A stretch of DNA of 64,000 bases from Aulostomus chinensis (taxonomy: Eukaryota; Chordata; Actinopteri; Syngnathiformes; Aulostomidae): assembly GCA_037954235.1 (NCBI GenBank), contig JBBMOA010000012.1, positions 4,383,501 to 4,447,500 of the forward strand, written 5' to 3'. Below the pieces are notes generated by a model. That model was not told where the DNA came from. It ran no database searches and saw only the letters and a program-made list of their open reading frames with translations. The translations under genes were made by a program, and so were the position numbers. The first letter of the stretch is position 1, and the number at the start of each line of letters is the position of its first letter. Shown here in pieces: positions 38,233 through 53,266 of the stretch.

Positions 38233-41200
38233 GACATGATTGACTATTGATTGAGGAGGCTAAGCAACTTGAGAACCTGAGAAAGCAATAAAGGCAGCAA
38301 GGTAGAGGGACAAAGAGGGACAGACAGAGGGGACAGAGAGGGAGGAGTGGTGACTGAAATTGACTGCAAGACTTTAGTATGCAGATGGGATGCATGAACT
38401 CCGGAGCTTAACTAGTCACCAAACCTCCAAGGTCTCACCGTGCGCTTTCAGAACGGGGCAGTTAATCGATGCTGGGGCTCAGTGCACGATCGAACTGAGA
38501 TGAAACGATTACTGTTCCTCCTTCTATTTTTGCAATCATTGTCTCATTTTGTCTTATGTTATAAATCCAGCGCCCTCCTTTCTTTACAGCTGTGCCTTCC
38601 CCCCACCACTAAAAGCTAAAGTGTGCAGTTAGCCAGGCTGTGCATAACCTACAGCCAAGAAGACAGAAGGAGATAAAACTGATTCATCTGAAACACTTTG
38701 GTTTCACCGAGTCTGACGAGGAACAACAAACAGCGAGATGTGGCGTCTGCACCTCCAGGTATCGGCAGCGTTTCTACTCGGGTCGTAACCGTGGAGCTGA
38801 AGCACGCATCTGCGTTTGGACAATTCTGAGATTTGGCTCGAAACAAATGTAGAAACAAGGGAGGTTGTTTTTTGGGGGGGTTTTTTGACATTGAGTCCAT
38901 GTGCGACAAATAAACGCATTATTTTCTGCATTTTAAAAACTAAGAAGACACATTACGTGAGGTTTATCTCACTCATGCCATGGCTCAATGATGTGTGGGA
39001 TGTTATTGATGCCCCTCAAGAAAACTCAATATTTGTGGTCTCCAGAAGCTGTAATGAGATCTGTGCCCTCGCATGTCATAAGCTAGTCACTGGGCAACTA
39101 GCAGCGTAATTTAGCTACAGATACATAATGAGATGAATACATTCTAAACATTCACCGGCTGAATGACTTATCTTAGCTTAACCGAGCTCCCTGTGGGAAG
39201 CAGGCTAACGCAGCTGCTGTCAGGCTCCTTTAGCTTCTACAAACAGCTGAATCGAAGGGGTAAATTTATCCATCGTTCAAGCGACGTATTTCACCGCAAA
39301 TGAGCACCTTACCGGAAAAACACACAGAGTCACACACACTGACTTCGTTCTGCTTCGTGAGCTGTGTGATCATTTCAGGCAACTGACTGGAATTAGTGTG
39401 TTGCCAACAATAGAGTCGCAGTTTTCTCTGGTACACCAACTACACAAGAGCCGTGATGATAACTACAGACCTCCAGTACCATTGTTTGACTTGATTTTAC
39501 TCAAATTTCTAGTTGCTGGTCGGTCACCATGGTCAGATTTATCTGCCATAAACTGGAATCTGCAGATAAAGCCTGCCGGTCAGCTGAGTGACTGACGCCT
39601 GCTGATTTTACAGCGCGCAAGTGCAGCACTGCCAGCACTTCTCAAAATAAAAGTAGAGCAGTGTGCCTGTAAATTGGGCCCTGAGAGAAGACTTGTTTAT
39701 ACCCCTGGGTCAAAGAAGTTTATCAGTAAATTAATGCCAGAGGGGATTTCTAACAGATATGTGTAAAAAAAATTGGGTTTGAAAATGAATGAATCTTGTG
39801 AGTTAATTTTACTTTTTCCTTTTGGCTGTGGAAGAGCATCGGTCTGAATAACGTCGTCGTAGCGAGATCTATATCTAAATAACCCAAACTTCCAATAATT
39901 ATGCAACTGATTATGTGGTCTGACACAATTAATCTGAGTTTATGTAATCAAAAACAAGGATTTATTGGCTCTTGCTTTATGAAAGGCTCTCAAATGCCAC
40001 TCTCCTCCTACACCTGCTAATAGTGACTCATCTCAACAATCCTAACCTTTGACAAGCTGGCAATTAGTTTGTGACACACACATGCACACACGTGCGCGCG
40101 CACACATACACACACTTTCCCTCTCTCTCACACATACACAAAGGTAATAAGGTCACATGACAACCATTTTCATGCACTGCTGCAACACCATATTGCAACA
40201 GGTGAAAGGTTATGCCAAAAGTTAAATACTGTGCTATACAATACTTTTACTTCACCTCAACTCAGGCTCTCAGTTATAATTTTCCGCTTGGCAACCCGGC
40301 AAAACACAGAGAAAATCGGTTTTAAACCCATTTTTCTTCCTGCGTGATCGACTGATAAAGAGTGGAACATTCTGACATGACACACAGGACAGAAATGAGC
40401 GTGACGCGGCTCGTGAGGAGAGATGGAGGCAATCATTTCAGAACCAGTTAGCTTGGGTGTATATCTTTGAGGAAGATCTCGCATACTTGAGGAGGATAGA
40501 TAGCCCGCAAATCTAGCAACTCAAGACAAAATCTGAAAGGTTAAGGTATAGTGAAGAAAACAGACACACAAACTGGTTTGGTGCGCAGAAATATGTTCTG
40601 AGAAACACAAAACCCCACAGGCACAAAGGAGGGAGTCGTGGGGGTTGAGAAAATACAGAGGTCCAGTTTAGAATGCTGATTTGACTTCCAAATTCTAGAG
40701 CCTGCTGTCTACTGCAGAGGAGAAGAAGCAAATGGTTGTTCAACAGGAAGCTTTTTTTAAAAAACACCAAATGCATGCCATTCTCTGCTCAGAAAGGTGC
40801 AGTGTGCTCTTTGTCTTCAGCCCACTGTAGCTGAGTAAAGCACTCTCAACTGATGATCACATCATGCTACCAGCAAAATACCTGCTGCACACAGGGAGTC
40901 TGACAGCCGCACTTCCTGCAAAAACTGCCTGCCAAATACATTTTTATGTGGGCTACGGACAGAAGGTAGGGTGGAGATAGAGTAATGAACAGGACCGTTC
41001 ATTTGAGGCTCCACGGGAAAACTTGAACCATCTGCAGGTCAGTGAATAATGACCGATGGATCCCCCGATGCTGAATATGCAGACAGAAACACAGAGCTGG
41101 ATAATAAAAAAAAAAAATTTAAAAATCCAAATGTGAATGGGGGGTTTCACTGCAGCACAGAGGCACTTTTCCACAGCGCCTACACCAAATAAACATTCAA

Positions 41201-44200
41201 AATTATGCAAAGTGTCTCCTGCAGTGTGATTTACAGTCGCATGTGTGTCAGAGCTGCGCTGAGGGTGGGGCTCAGCACTTCAGACGCACACACTCAGCCA
41301 GCAGGGAGGCTGAGGTGGATGAACAGAACCATTTTAAGTGAGAGATAAAGTTTGACTCGGGTCAAAAATAGTCCACGCTCTTCAATGCAATAAAAGCTTT
41401 GCCAGTAAGAGTATTCTATCAAACAAAGTATTCAGCAAGCATAAACATGCTGAAATGTGGTATTTTTAACTGCTTAGTCCAAGTTGTTATGAACAAGTTG
41501 CCTGTATGGCTCAACTGTTAAGTTTGGTTTCACACTGATCTTGCCAAATTCTTGTAAACATAGCTAATGTCTGAAACACAGCGGCAGAAAGAAGTTGACA
41601 AGATCCGAAATATGACTGTTTACAATTTTAGATTTGTTTCCAGTGAATTATTAATGTTTATAAACTGTTGCAGCACGGGAAAAGAGGAACACCAGTGAGC
41701 TCATGGTCACGTTACCCTTCAGCAAAGCATATCTGAGCACCACCATATCTGACAGACCACTGGCCATGCTAGGCTCCACAGAGAGGAAGGTGAGCGTAAT
41801 CATGCTGTTGACAGTTGTGTGAGCGAACTTGAGAGTTCATTTGTAGGAAACTCTTAAATAATGATGGAAAAGAAAGAAGCAACACACAAATAACTGATGA
41901 ATGTTTACGTCAAAGACAGAGGGCTCCTATTTTCAGCCCCTTTCACACTGCACCAAAAACGCGAGTCAGCACAGGTTTTTGGGCACTCTGAAAGGGTCGG
42001 CTCAGCATTTCGACCCACATCGACCCACTCGCCAAGGGACGCGGGTGTTTAGCGGCTTGGCTCGGCTCGCCTGCGGTATGAAAAAGGCAACCTGCGTCGT
42101 CTCAGGTTTCACGCGACCTTCCTGTCGCATCCTGATTTTGTCAGGCTTCGACTGTAGCTTCTTCAGCTCCCTTCCAGACAAGCCACACCTTCAACTTCCT
42201 TTGCTGCATTCGCGCTCAGACATTTTCCAATCCGCGCCGACTTTGTATGATTTGCAAAAGAGACGACACAGCAATGCACACAACGACAACGCTAACATTC
42301 GACTCAACGACGTCCATGTTGTCGCTTGTTTACCTCTCAGTGTTCCGGTGCACGTTTATGTGAAATGATGATGTTGTCAGCGCGATGACGTACGAGAGAG
42401 CAAAACACAGGCACGCAGCCGTCACAGCGGGAGTTCAGACCCGGGTCTTCTGGAAGCCTGAATGCGCCCAAATGCTGAGCAAACGCGGGTTTTTGACACG
42501 CGTTTTTCAGTGTGAAAAGGGTATTATAAACAGGGGGCAGAGGCTTTGCTCTAGTCTGAGAAAGTTGCCTGGCTTACAAATGGTTTTTGTTACAAATAAA
42601 GTGGACAAATTGATTGGACACGCTCCAAATACACTTGCACTAGACCATGAAATATATATATGGTTTAATTAGGGCCCTGTGATTCATGAACCAGAGGTAA
42701 ATATGTTGTTGGGGGTGCTCTGAATGTGTGTACCCATCTTCTCACACTCATCAGAGTTGCCATAGCTCACCTTGTCTCTTAAATGATGTTCTGCCGCATC
42801 GATGTTCAATGGATCATCAAAGTTCAACAGGTCCTGCAGCAGAAGACAAGACAGGATGAAATCAGTGCGAAGACGGTTCAAGAGTGCTCCTTTTCTTCTT
42901 TCTGCTCCCTGATGATAAAAATGGCTGCTCGGAGATACGTTTCCCACTTTGGCACATTTTGCTCCTCCTGTTGTCTTAATATCGCCACGCAGGAAGAGGA
43001 GTGAGAATGAGAGATAAAAAAAAAAAAAGAGGCCGGCTGGAGAGGTTGTTTCTTGGTAACGAGGTAAGGTTTAGGGCATGACCGCGCGTCACTGCAGATT
43101 ACCATCACCATTATCATCGCGGACGCAGAGCCGACCTCAGGGTAAACAGGGAGATTTCCCCCAACGTAACTGATGACAGTTTAATGCAGGCTTGAATCTC
43201 AGCAAAGCAAACGTTGGATGAGCTAAATACATTTCGTTTAGCAGCAAACAAGCTGATTGTGTTGGTAGCCCACTACTGAAATAATCTCTACAGAAAACCA
43301 ACACAATTCAAAAATGTGATGTGTTCTCCATCCTCATCGTTTTGTTTTGTTTTGTTTTGTTTTTATTCGCGGTGACAGGAATTTGTGGAGAATTACTATC
43401 CAACGCTGGGTGTTCTTACAACGCTGTCACAGGCACATATCCAGCTGCTGAAGAATAATAAGACATTGAAATTTCCTTGTTTATGCTTCCTTATGATCCC
43501 AACGCTTTCTTCATAATGAGAAAGACTACGTCCCCGAACATTAAAAATGATGGCCGTACTACAGTGGTAGAGATGAACAATGGCCTTGTTTAATTTGATC
43601 AGAGTTTGGACTGATGCCATTGGTTTGACCTACATTTGTCAATTTTAATAAAAACTTTGTTTGTGTGGACTTATTTACCCATGAGGTGAATCCCCAGTGA
43701 TTCCCATCAACACACAAGAGAGCAATCTGGTCATTAAAATTCTTCAGGGAAAATACTTTTTTTCCTCTCTCTCTCTTCTAAAAGCTTCAAGCTACTGAGC
43801 TCTGATCTAAACATTCACCAGGCTGAACATAGTTACTTTCTGACACACAAGATCTGAGACCGTTTTATTTTTCCTATCATGACTGTGCCGATATCTTCAT
43901 GTATGAACTTACAGGTTACCCCTAGGACAGCTCCAGGAGTCTTTGTATATCAGGCCGCGTCCTGCCAACAGGAAGCTCTCAGCGCCTCGTCATGTGTGGC
44001 ATTAATGCTGATGACAAGTTTTTGATATTGGTGTAAGTTTCATTTATTGTTATATGAATCAAGCACTGGGAAAAAAATTTAAAGTGTTCATTTCATTAGA
44101 TTAAGTGACAAATCAAGAAGGAACCTACTGCTACACTGCGTTACTGCTCATCACATCAATTCAGGTAAACTTGCTCCCATCTGCTCAATGGGAAACCAAA

Positions 44201-45163
44201 GGAGGCATCAGATTACTTTGTTTTTAAAGTTCTGATAAGCAGAATCAAGCGCGGAGTACTTCGAGCAGGTCTCGCTGGAGCGGCACCAGCAGTCCCTCGT
44301 TCCCAACAGGCACGGATTGAACAGAAGCTATAGGTGTTTTAATAAAGGAAACAAACTTACAGTAAACAATGAGTTCAGTCCCCAGACCACATCCTAGAAG
44401 AAGACAAATACAAGAGAATTAAGGACTGTCACAGTGGCAGCGGACTGTACATAAACAGAACACATGCACGCACGCACGCGACGGAGGCCCGCAACAATTC
44501 GGTTCTAACAGCAACGAAGAGCACAGCACACTCACATAGGAAGAATGTCCCGATGACGGCTTTGTAACCAAACCCTCCACATCTAATTATATTTGTGCAG
44601 GATTGTATATGAAATAATGGTTAACATATTGTAAAACGTCACTGGATTACCAAAGTAAAGCAGGCTACCAGATAAAAATGTGCCAAGTGAGGCTCAAAGG
44701 TGCATTTTTTATTCGTGGGGGGGGGGGTTAATGAATGAATTTATAATTTGAAACAACCACAGAAGGAGCCTTAGTTGGAACCATGTGAATTGAGGAACAT
44801 GTTCTTCAACCATGTGAATTGAGGAACACGTTCTTCAACCATGTGAATTGAGGAACACGTTCTTCAAATGTCTCAAATTGATTCATTTTGCTGTTCAAAT
44901 CAGTCCAGCTACTTGCTGGGGAGGCATGTAAACAAGCTGTGAGTGGAGGCATGCAGGAACAATGACAAACCACCGCTTTGCCTGCAGAAGTATAACAAAC
45001 ATTGTCACAGTGTTTGGCTCTACAACTTAGCAAAGTAGCTCTGCCTAAAAACACAAGAGCACAAAAAAAAAGGGTAGAGTTTATCTATTTTGTGCTGGGT
45101 ACTTTGCAAATGTACACTGTGATGAAATTAGCATAAGAGATATTATTCCAAATGTGTTGTGTG

Positions 45164-45218
<55 letters not shown>

Positions 45219-48200
45219 GCAGCTGAAGTAGAGAAAAGTGGCGACCAGTGGCGGACTGACTCACCCACTCGAAGACTAACAATCCTTTCTGACTCACAGC
45301 TTTTTGCACTTTCTGCTACACTATTATGTGTGCTCGGCGTGACATTTGCTGAAACACCTGCACCCGAGCCCAGCCGTCCTCACACGTGTGACCACAACAA
45401 CATTTCAGAAAACAACAGCAGCCTGGAGCAGGCACATACATACAACATGTCAACTCTGCTGCTGTCAGGGGTAGAAAACGTTGACCAAGACAGGCCATCA
45501 TTAAGACACCATCAAAGTGACGCAGAGAGCTTTTTCTAAATGCACTGGGCCGTTTTGGAAGTCAGGGCTTTTTTTCTTCCTTGAAGTGTCTTTTCAGATT
45601 TGTGCAAAGAAAAACAAACATCCAGGAAAAAAAAAAATCTATTTACAAGACAATGCTGCAGCACATGAATGATTTATGATTTCAAAGCTCAAGTCTTTGA
45701 AATGATTGAAACAAACTTCACACGCTAACCAAACCAAGAATAAACTCCTCAGTTAATAACCAGCAGCTGAGTGGCCACGTTCAGACACAGGCTTTGTGCC
45801 ATCAGTGGAAGGTCTGTCCAAGATAATAGCTGCAGCAGACAATCAGAGACAGAGGGGATTTAAATAAATCCAAAATTTAGTGTTGCCAAGGGCACTCTGA
45901 CTATAAATGAATCGCAAATATAAAATTGAAACCCAGTTTGCTTTCCTCTGCGCATCTCCCTCCAAGACATGCCGCCTTTAAATGACTTTTCAATAGAAAA
46001 TCGGTGTTGATTTGAGTGCCAGGATAAACAACTTGTTGCATTTTTTTTTTGGTGGATTATAGGGCCAGAATATTCAATCAAAGCACTTATAATGTGACGG
46101 TATATGACAATGCAATCACTGTTCCCTAAATTCAATTCAGAAATGAAACATCATATTTGACCATAGTCTTGTGTTTGTAGTGTGCATATCAACAAAAACA
46201 AGAGCAGAGCAACAAGTTATTGTCCTCCGTCTAGATTTGGCTGGGACGTCTTTCGCTCTCATCAATTCCTGCCTTGACTGGTGACCACATCGCCGTGTTC
46301 AGAGGTCCGTGGCCTCGTACCTCCAAGCGGCAAAGCAACCCTGGAGTTAGCAAACGTGCACGAGGTGCAGCAGAGTTCTCAAAAGTCTGTTTTCTGTCTT
46401 TATAAATAATGGAGCTGTGCGGATGCAAAAGTGGTCAAATATGTGTGTTTTCAGAGGAAGTCTCAGTGTGGCCTGAGGAAGGTGAGACAGTCGATGCCTT
46501 TACAAAAACACGCCAGTCCATTTCCAAACTGAGGTGGGACAGAAAACTGACACTGCCAAATATCATCTTAATTCATCTGGCAACAACTTATCAATAAAAG
46601 CAAGTGCTGACACCTTAAGAGTTTTGGTGTGATTAATGAGAGCAAGTTACCCCGCAGATCTCCATCTGTTCCTTGTGTGTATGTGTGTGTGTGTGTGTAG
46701 GCGCCATCATAGATGGATTGATAGAATAATCCTGTTGATATCAATATCTAGGGACAAGTACTATTGGTTACTCATATTGTCTCACTCCAACTCCCGAAGG
46801 CGACTGGACCCAACACGAACATCACTGCAGGTTCCCTCCATGACAGGCGCATCCCAGCGCAGTGATGGAGAGGAACACTGACTTCAGTCAGTGCAGACGA
46901 GCTGTGATATGCTGCCATTAACATGCAAGGCTGAGTCTCACCATAAAACTATATTTATTTTTTATACCCTGGTTGTCATCAAAGATCATTTGAGTCACAT
47001 CTTCAATGGGCATAAGAGAGGGCGTCCTTGCTTTAAACTCCAGGATCAGTCTCTTAAGAGTTTGCTGTATTAAGTCAAGGGCAGGAGACAACAAGTGGAG
47101 GAGCTCTTATTGCAGTAGAAAAGCTCTTCATAGGGACGTCAACGTTACTCAGCTCCAGCACCGATGCTTCCTGGTGTCATGGAGGAGTCTCTGTACATCG
47201 ACGGCCCTGAGGAATAGTTGGCACACCTTCACTGGCCCAGTGGTTCTCTGTTTTACATTAACGACTGCACATCAAGTCAGTAGGCTTCACCTCCTCCACG
47301 ACTGAACACAATCCAGTCCAAATCCCAAAGATCCAGCAGCGCTTCCAGTGGTCCACATGGTTCTGACACCGTTTATAAAGTCAATAACTGCTACGTCAAA
47401 TATCATCACCATCATCATCATCACCCCCACCTTTACAGACAAACAGTTCATCACTGTTTCCAGGCTGCATGATGACACTGGCAGATTCTGCTCATTTTCT
47501 GGATATATGATTATCGGTTGGAGGGCAGACGCTTACGTCGGCCCACGTTTGCTCAGGTCTCTTCTCATTTGACGTCGTCTGCTGTGGTAATGTGTGATTC
47601 ATGAGCTTTTCCAAATGTTTTGGAAATGAAGAAACTTTACGCTACTTTTTTCAAATCAACAATGTTTTCATGTGTTTTTTTAATGAGTGCTAAAATGTGA
47701 ATAACATTTAAACTTGTTTTTATACAGAAAAAGAACTGTGAATATCAACCGTGGGCCCAAGTCCGTTGTAAAATATTGGCAAATCACATACCTGCAGGTA
47801 TCATCATGAGTCATCATGGTGTCTCTTTTAAAACTAAACACTCACTAAAACTGTGGAAAGACAGATTGCAATCTGACTTGAAAGCCTCCTGTCCAGTTCA
47901 ATCTATAATCCATGATGAACAAACGCAAATGTTACAGTACAGAAGAGGCGCGTGACTTCCTCCTTTAACGATTTTTTTTATTTACCTTTAACGTTCTGGT
48001 GGGAGCCCAGCCCGTGCCATCGATAGAGTGTTCCCGCAATAAGCTGCAGACATAAAAATGGAAACTCAGTCATTTATTTTGTGGGTGTAGCGTGTGTCTG
48101 AACGAAAACCTGAAGTCCTTATTCTGTTGATGAAAGCGTACTGTTAGAGGATAGGATTGGCGACGTCTCTCCATTATTTCATCCCTTTAGAGTTCAGGTT

Positions 48201-51200
48201 ATGAGTGACGATGGATGTAGGAAAGGTTTCTTATGCTTTTCTTTTATTATTATTTCTTATTTCTTACCCTGAAGAATGACAAATTCAATCAAATAAAAAG
48301 CTGCTTCTGCGGGGAAAAGTTGTGAATTTATTACCTGAGACAAATCTCTCCACTCTCTGTGATATTGGGATGCCATATTCTGGTCAAACATCTCACTTTA
48401 GGAGGCTACAGACGAAGGGAGAGAAAAGCAAGAATGAGATCATTTTTATTTATTACAAAACCCAACTTTTAATAACTGTGTGTTTACCAGTCAGAGAATC
48501 TTACCACGCTGAAAGTCTCAACAAACTGTAAATGCAAGCGACTCCAGGTTGCTGCTGATGCAGTGAAACGTGTTTTCACTGCTGAGCTTTTATTCTTTGC
48601 TTCTCAACAATAAGTTCAAAAAATGGGCTTAAAGCGGGACTGTTGTAACTACGCTGCCACTGCAGACGCAAGACTGTCTTTCAATAGGAATCATAATCCA
48701 ACCCTCCTCCTCAGAACAGCACAGCATCAAGTGTAGATCTTCAACGTTACATAGACGATCTTGTAATTATCTGTTAAGTGCATTATCTTTGGTAAGCTGT
48801 GTCGACATGTGAGCCTGGAGACACCTTCCACGGCCCCTGACGTGGGGATTTATGTCAGTGTGAGGACAGATTTGCTTGGTCCAAAATCTGCAGTGACCCC
48901 CCCCCCCCCCCCCATTCCAAGTGCTGCTCATTTTGAGGGTTAGTGTCAGAGAGGGGCAAATCTTTGAGTAGGACCAAACCATCGCACGACAAACTTAAAC
49001 AATGGTGTGAAGGAGTATCCTCTGGGACTGGATTAGCTTTTGCTCTGGCGCTTCACTCTGGAGCAGCAAATCAGCAGCCCTCGCTTCTGAGCCTGCACTT
49101 GGTCTGTCTCTGATTTGAGGGAGAATCGCAGGGCCGACCAGGAACTCCCCCTGGATCAATTTGGCTCACTCTGTTTTGAGACACCCTTCATCATAGCAGA
49201 GGTTCTGGCGTGTGAGGACACAGAGTGTTGGTGGTCGAACTGGGACGCGGTAATACCGTCACTGTGCAAGATGCAACCATGAAACTTTACAGACGGGAGA
49301 TCCAAAGGAAGCCAGAGGTATAAGATGGGTGTTAAAGCGGAACCAGGAGCTTCCCGTTAACTCATTTTGACAGTTTGTGCCTATCAGCACATTTAGGACA
49401 CTGCAAATCTGACTCAACAGGAAGATTTTTGAAAGAATTTTGTAGTTTTTTTTTTTTTTGAGCAGATGTGATGCACTCAGCCCTGAACATGTGCTGTTTA
49501 CATGTGTTTATCACACAAATTCACCAGGCTGGAAGTGCAGCTAAAGTGATAATTGTGCTCTCAAACTCAGCTGAAGTGGCATTTTGGGGAGGATTTGGAA
49601 AAATAATGGCAGGAGACACAATGACAGAGGTTAATTATTTATTTTGACGGATTAACTAACATTACGCAATTTGCGACTGTCTTAAAAATCAAGTGTAAAC
49701 AAACGACAAATTGGATTTATAATAGCTGCAGGAAATGTTGTGGTGTTAAGAATATCCACGAACTTACCAGTATTGGAAATTCCTACCTCCAAATATCTGC
49801 CCCAAGAGTAGGGCTCTAAATATATGAATCACCCGTTATAAAATTACTCCCCATAAAGCAACAAAACACTGACACGAAAGGTGAGTTCACTTATCAGTGC
49901 GCGCCAGATGCTCTGAAGAACATCAGACACTCAACACTTTTATTAAAATTCTTAAGAATTCTGTATCTTTAACAAATAACATTCAACTGGCCTGAATTGC
50001 TTTGACTGAGGCGACATATCATTCAACCCTTTTAACATTTTCCTAATCTCATAATAAACATTTATTAGTATTTACTGATCTCTTTATTTATCAGGAGCCA
50101 AGTGCAATAAAACACATAAATGCTGCTAGTAGATGCGTTGTCCCAGATTTAGCTTGATCTTATCTTTGTCTGCAGTGACTTGGCAAGTTACAATTAGAAC
50201 TTTGATGTAATAACAGTAAAGTTACACATCACACAACACGACGTGTGTTGCTACTCTCAACTCATTTATAGTCCTATTAACACCTAGCAAGACCGTAATA
50301 TTCTCCATTTTGATGAGAACCTTATGAGGGCGTTTGAAGAGGGAAAAAAAACTCGAGGCAGAGACAAAAGCTCAGAAAACACACAAAAGAAACAGACCCA
50401 CAAATAACAGGACGTAAACATGCTGGCACGGTGAGATAAACGCGCGCTGTTAGAATGAATGGAGGCAGGAGTGAGTGGAATACACATGAAGGTCAGGAGG
50501 AAAACTCTGCACACCGGTTGTTGTTGGAAATCCACCACCATTTGTTTGTGCCACAACATTGTTTTTGTTGCCAGCAGCAGATAATTAGCAAGCAACAATG
50601 TTACAATATGACTGCAATCCCTGCAGCATTCCTGCAAAACTCTTTAAAAGGCCAAAGGAATAATTTACTGATTACAACCACACTGGCAGTCACATACGCA
50701 CACAAGCAGACACACAAATTGACTCTTCAGTCCAACAAATTAAGGATGATAAAGCACTCACCACCATGTTATAGGCTTCTGGGACATCTATTTCAAACTG
50801 AAACCTTCCACTTTGGTAGTAACCCTCATCTGGAAGGAGACAAAGACAGAAGGAGAGTTTCTGTAACCTACAAAAAAAAAAAGGTATCATTTTCTGAGCA
50901 CCGTCTACCAGCAAGGGTTGAAAATGTGTCATCTGGACTTCTGTGGAAGCTTGTTGTGACCTGGAAAAACTGTCCTTGACGACATCGTCTCCAACACAAA
51001 GTCCCACGGCTCACGCCACAATTTGACAACAGCCTGAGATTTTGATGTTGTTTTTCCTTTTTTCTGATGTGACCTCAAAAGAATTGGAAGTAAATTTCTG
51101 CACTCACAAGCACAGGCTGACTGCATGTTAGGAGAAGAATTTCCTCTATCAAATATGAAACTGGAATGGTCACATCGCCGTTGCGCGCTACCGTGGGACT

Positions 51201-53225
51201 TTGCTCGTGCGTGTGTGATGTCACAGGAACCACGGAGCAGACGTTAGACACTCCATGAACTCCATGGTCTGCCTGATTATTCGAAAGGTAAACACTAGAA
51301 TTACATGAATCATATTTGGCCCCGTGCAGCACGCCGGCTGCTGCCAGACGAAGGTGCACGGCAGCCAACAGTTTAACAAGGATCAATTGATTTTGCCTGA
51401 TGACCTTTTGGTTTTCTGGCCTGTCATTTCACCAGTCCACAGTCGGAATCCAACAGCTCTCACGTCACCGATATCGCACTGAAGACTGAACCCAAAGATC
51501 ATTTCGAGGAAAAGAATCTCAGGCTTGGAAACTCAGGGGAGTCGAGGGATGATGAGCGACCTTTGAGCATAGCCTCACTGTTATCATCTACCATTTTGCC
51601 ATAGGTGTCATTTACACTGACGACACGTCTCCACTGTTACAGCATCGAAAACAAAGGATGGATGGATTCAAAAGAAGCAAATAAGAACCACCTAAGTATT
51701 GCGATTCTTTTTCCAATTTAACTTTATCCTCTTACTGCTCTGCACTCTGACTTGATAAGCAGCCACGAGTTGCTGCAGCCAGTTAACTTCACTTAAAAAA
51801 AAACAGTTTTTTATTCCATTGTGTGTTTCACTGAATTCCTCTCTTTTGTATGCTGTCCACAGTTTTGAAACATCAGTTTGGAAACCAATGTGTGATTTCA
51901 AAGGTTAGCACTTGTACTATGTGACATTTTCAGGAGCTCAATTCATTTCGGCTGGTGGATGATTAAACCTTTTCCCTCAGTCCACCCTTAAAAATACGAG
52001 TACACCGAGTATGGTGAGAGTCACAAATCCAGAGTTTTTCAGAGGAAAATTAACACAAATTAAAGAGATTCCAAGTGTTTTCAGCTTCCCGTAGCAATGG
52101 GCAAAAAACATCAATTATGCATCTGTAATCAACAGCACTCCCACACACCAGAAGGAGCGAGCAGTGCACCTTTGTCCCTTTGATGAATGCAACACTAGAC
52201 ACATCCAGAACAGAAAGACGCATTGTTGACAAGATATAAAAGACCACAAGTGGATACTGTCAAGATTGGAACTCCTCCTCCTTCTTTTTGAAAGGCGAAT
52301 GCAGATTTTTTTTATTTATTTATTTTTTTTAAACTATAAAAATGTTATTCTTGCTCTGCAAAGCCTCCGCAGCCCTGGGAAGAACATATGTGATGAAGAC
52401 CAAATAAAACCACAGCCATGTTCCCAGGGTGTGGACAGGCAGACACTGCACATCATGCTGAAAGATGTCAGAACAGCACAAGATACCATGAGATTACAGC
52501 ATTCATGATAAACTTGAGTCGACTGTTGTTTTATCAACATTGAAGGCACAAGAGAACGCGAAAGACTGAAACAAGACGGACTAATCTTGACTAAAAGCAG
52601 CGTGCAAGCCTGGAGCCATAAATTCTCTGCAAAACAATGATATTATCTCAGACAAACACCCCCCCCCCCTTGTAGTTGTTTCTGTCCTGACAGACTACAA
52701 CTACCCTCCCTTGTACTGTGTGTATAACTGTAGACTGTGTAACTACTATGACTGCTCGATGCTGAAAAACTGCTGCTGCTGTTTCTGTCATTATTCTCAT
52801 TTTCTCTGAAAAAGGCAACAAATGCTTCTTTTCCTGAGTCTGTGGAGAGCAATATTCCAATTTGAATCAAACTGTTCTCGTTAGTACTTGATGGCGATCA
52901 GGATTATTTCTTTTTTTGAATCAATAGTAACTTTTGCACAGCCCTCGGGACATACAGTATTTCACTGTCATTTATGTTGATAGTGCAAAGAAATCCACAA
53001 AATACAGTGATACAGATCTAAATCTATGAAACCCACCAACTGCACTTCTGCTTTAACGTTCTTATTAGGCGTGTGGCAAGATACGGTGGATAACGTGAGG
53101 CTCACACTGCCAGCTGTTAAACAGAGGCAACACTGAGCAAGAGGAGAGCGACACATAAAGGGGAAGAAAGGTTAAACAAGAGACGTCAGCCAAAATAATA
53201 AAAAAAGGAAGACAGGAAAAGGATG

Positions 53226-53266
<41 letters not shown>

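Larger units (their letters stand above)
32459..42770 (-). other. ube2f: ube2f last intron (10.3 kb)
   Basis: Bounded by a GTGAGC donor and a CCTCCAG acceptor. Contains a Rex1-like fragment, a foldback, an unclassified repeat, several CA/GT tracts and the MITE-like element at 41937. No nested gene is supportable; the 137-codon frame at 34526-34939 resembles nothing known. Confidence 0.85.
44394..47985 (-). other. ube2f: ube2f intron (3.6 kb)
   Basis: Contains a G-run (44718-44728), a 29-bp triplicate (44779-44865), a GT tract (45160-45212) and ATC units (47400-47430). No exon seen. Confidence 0.9.

Noticed and set aside
41901..42368. 155-codon + strand open frame
   Set aside because: It lies in the left half of the MITE-like element and shows no transposase or other recognisable domain.
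44779..44865. Tandem 29-bp units considered as a CRISPR array
   Set aside because: The copies are contiguous with no spacers and sit in a vertebrate intron.
50455..50979. 174-codon + strand open frame
   Set aside because: It is antisense to a confirmed ube2f exon and has no family resemblance.
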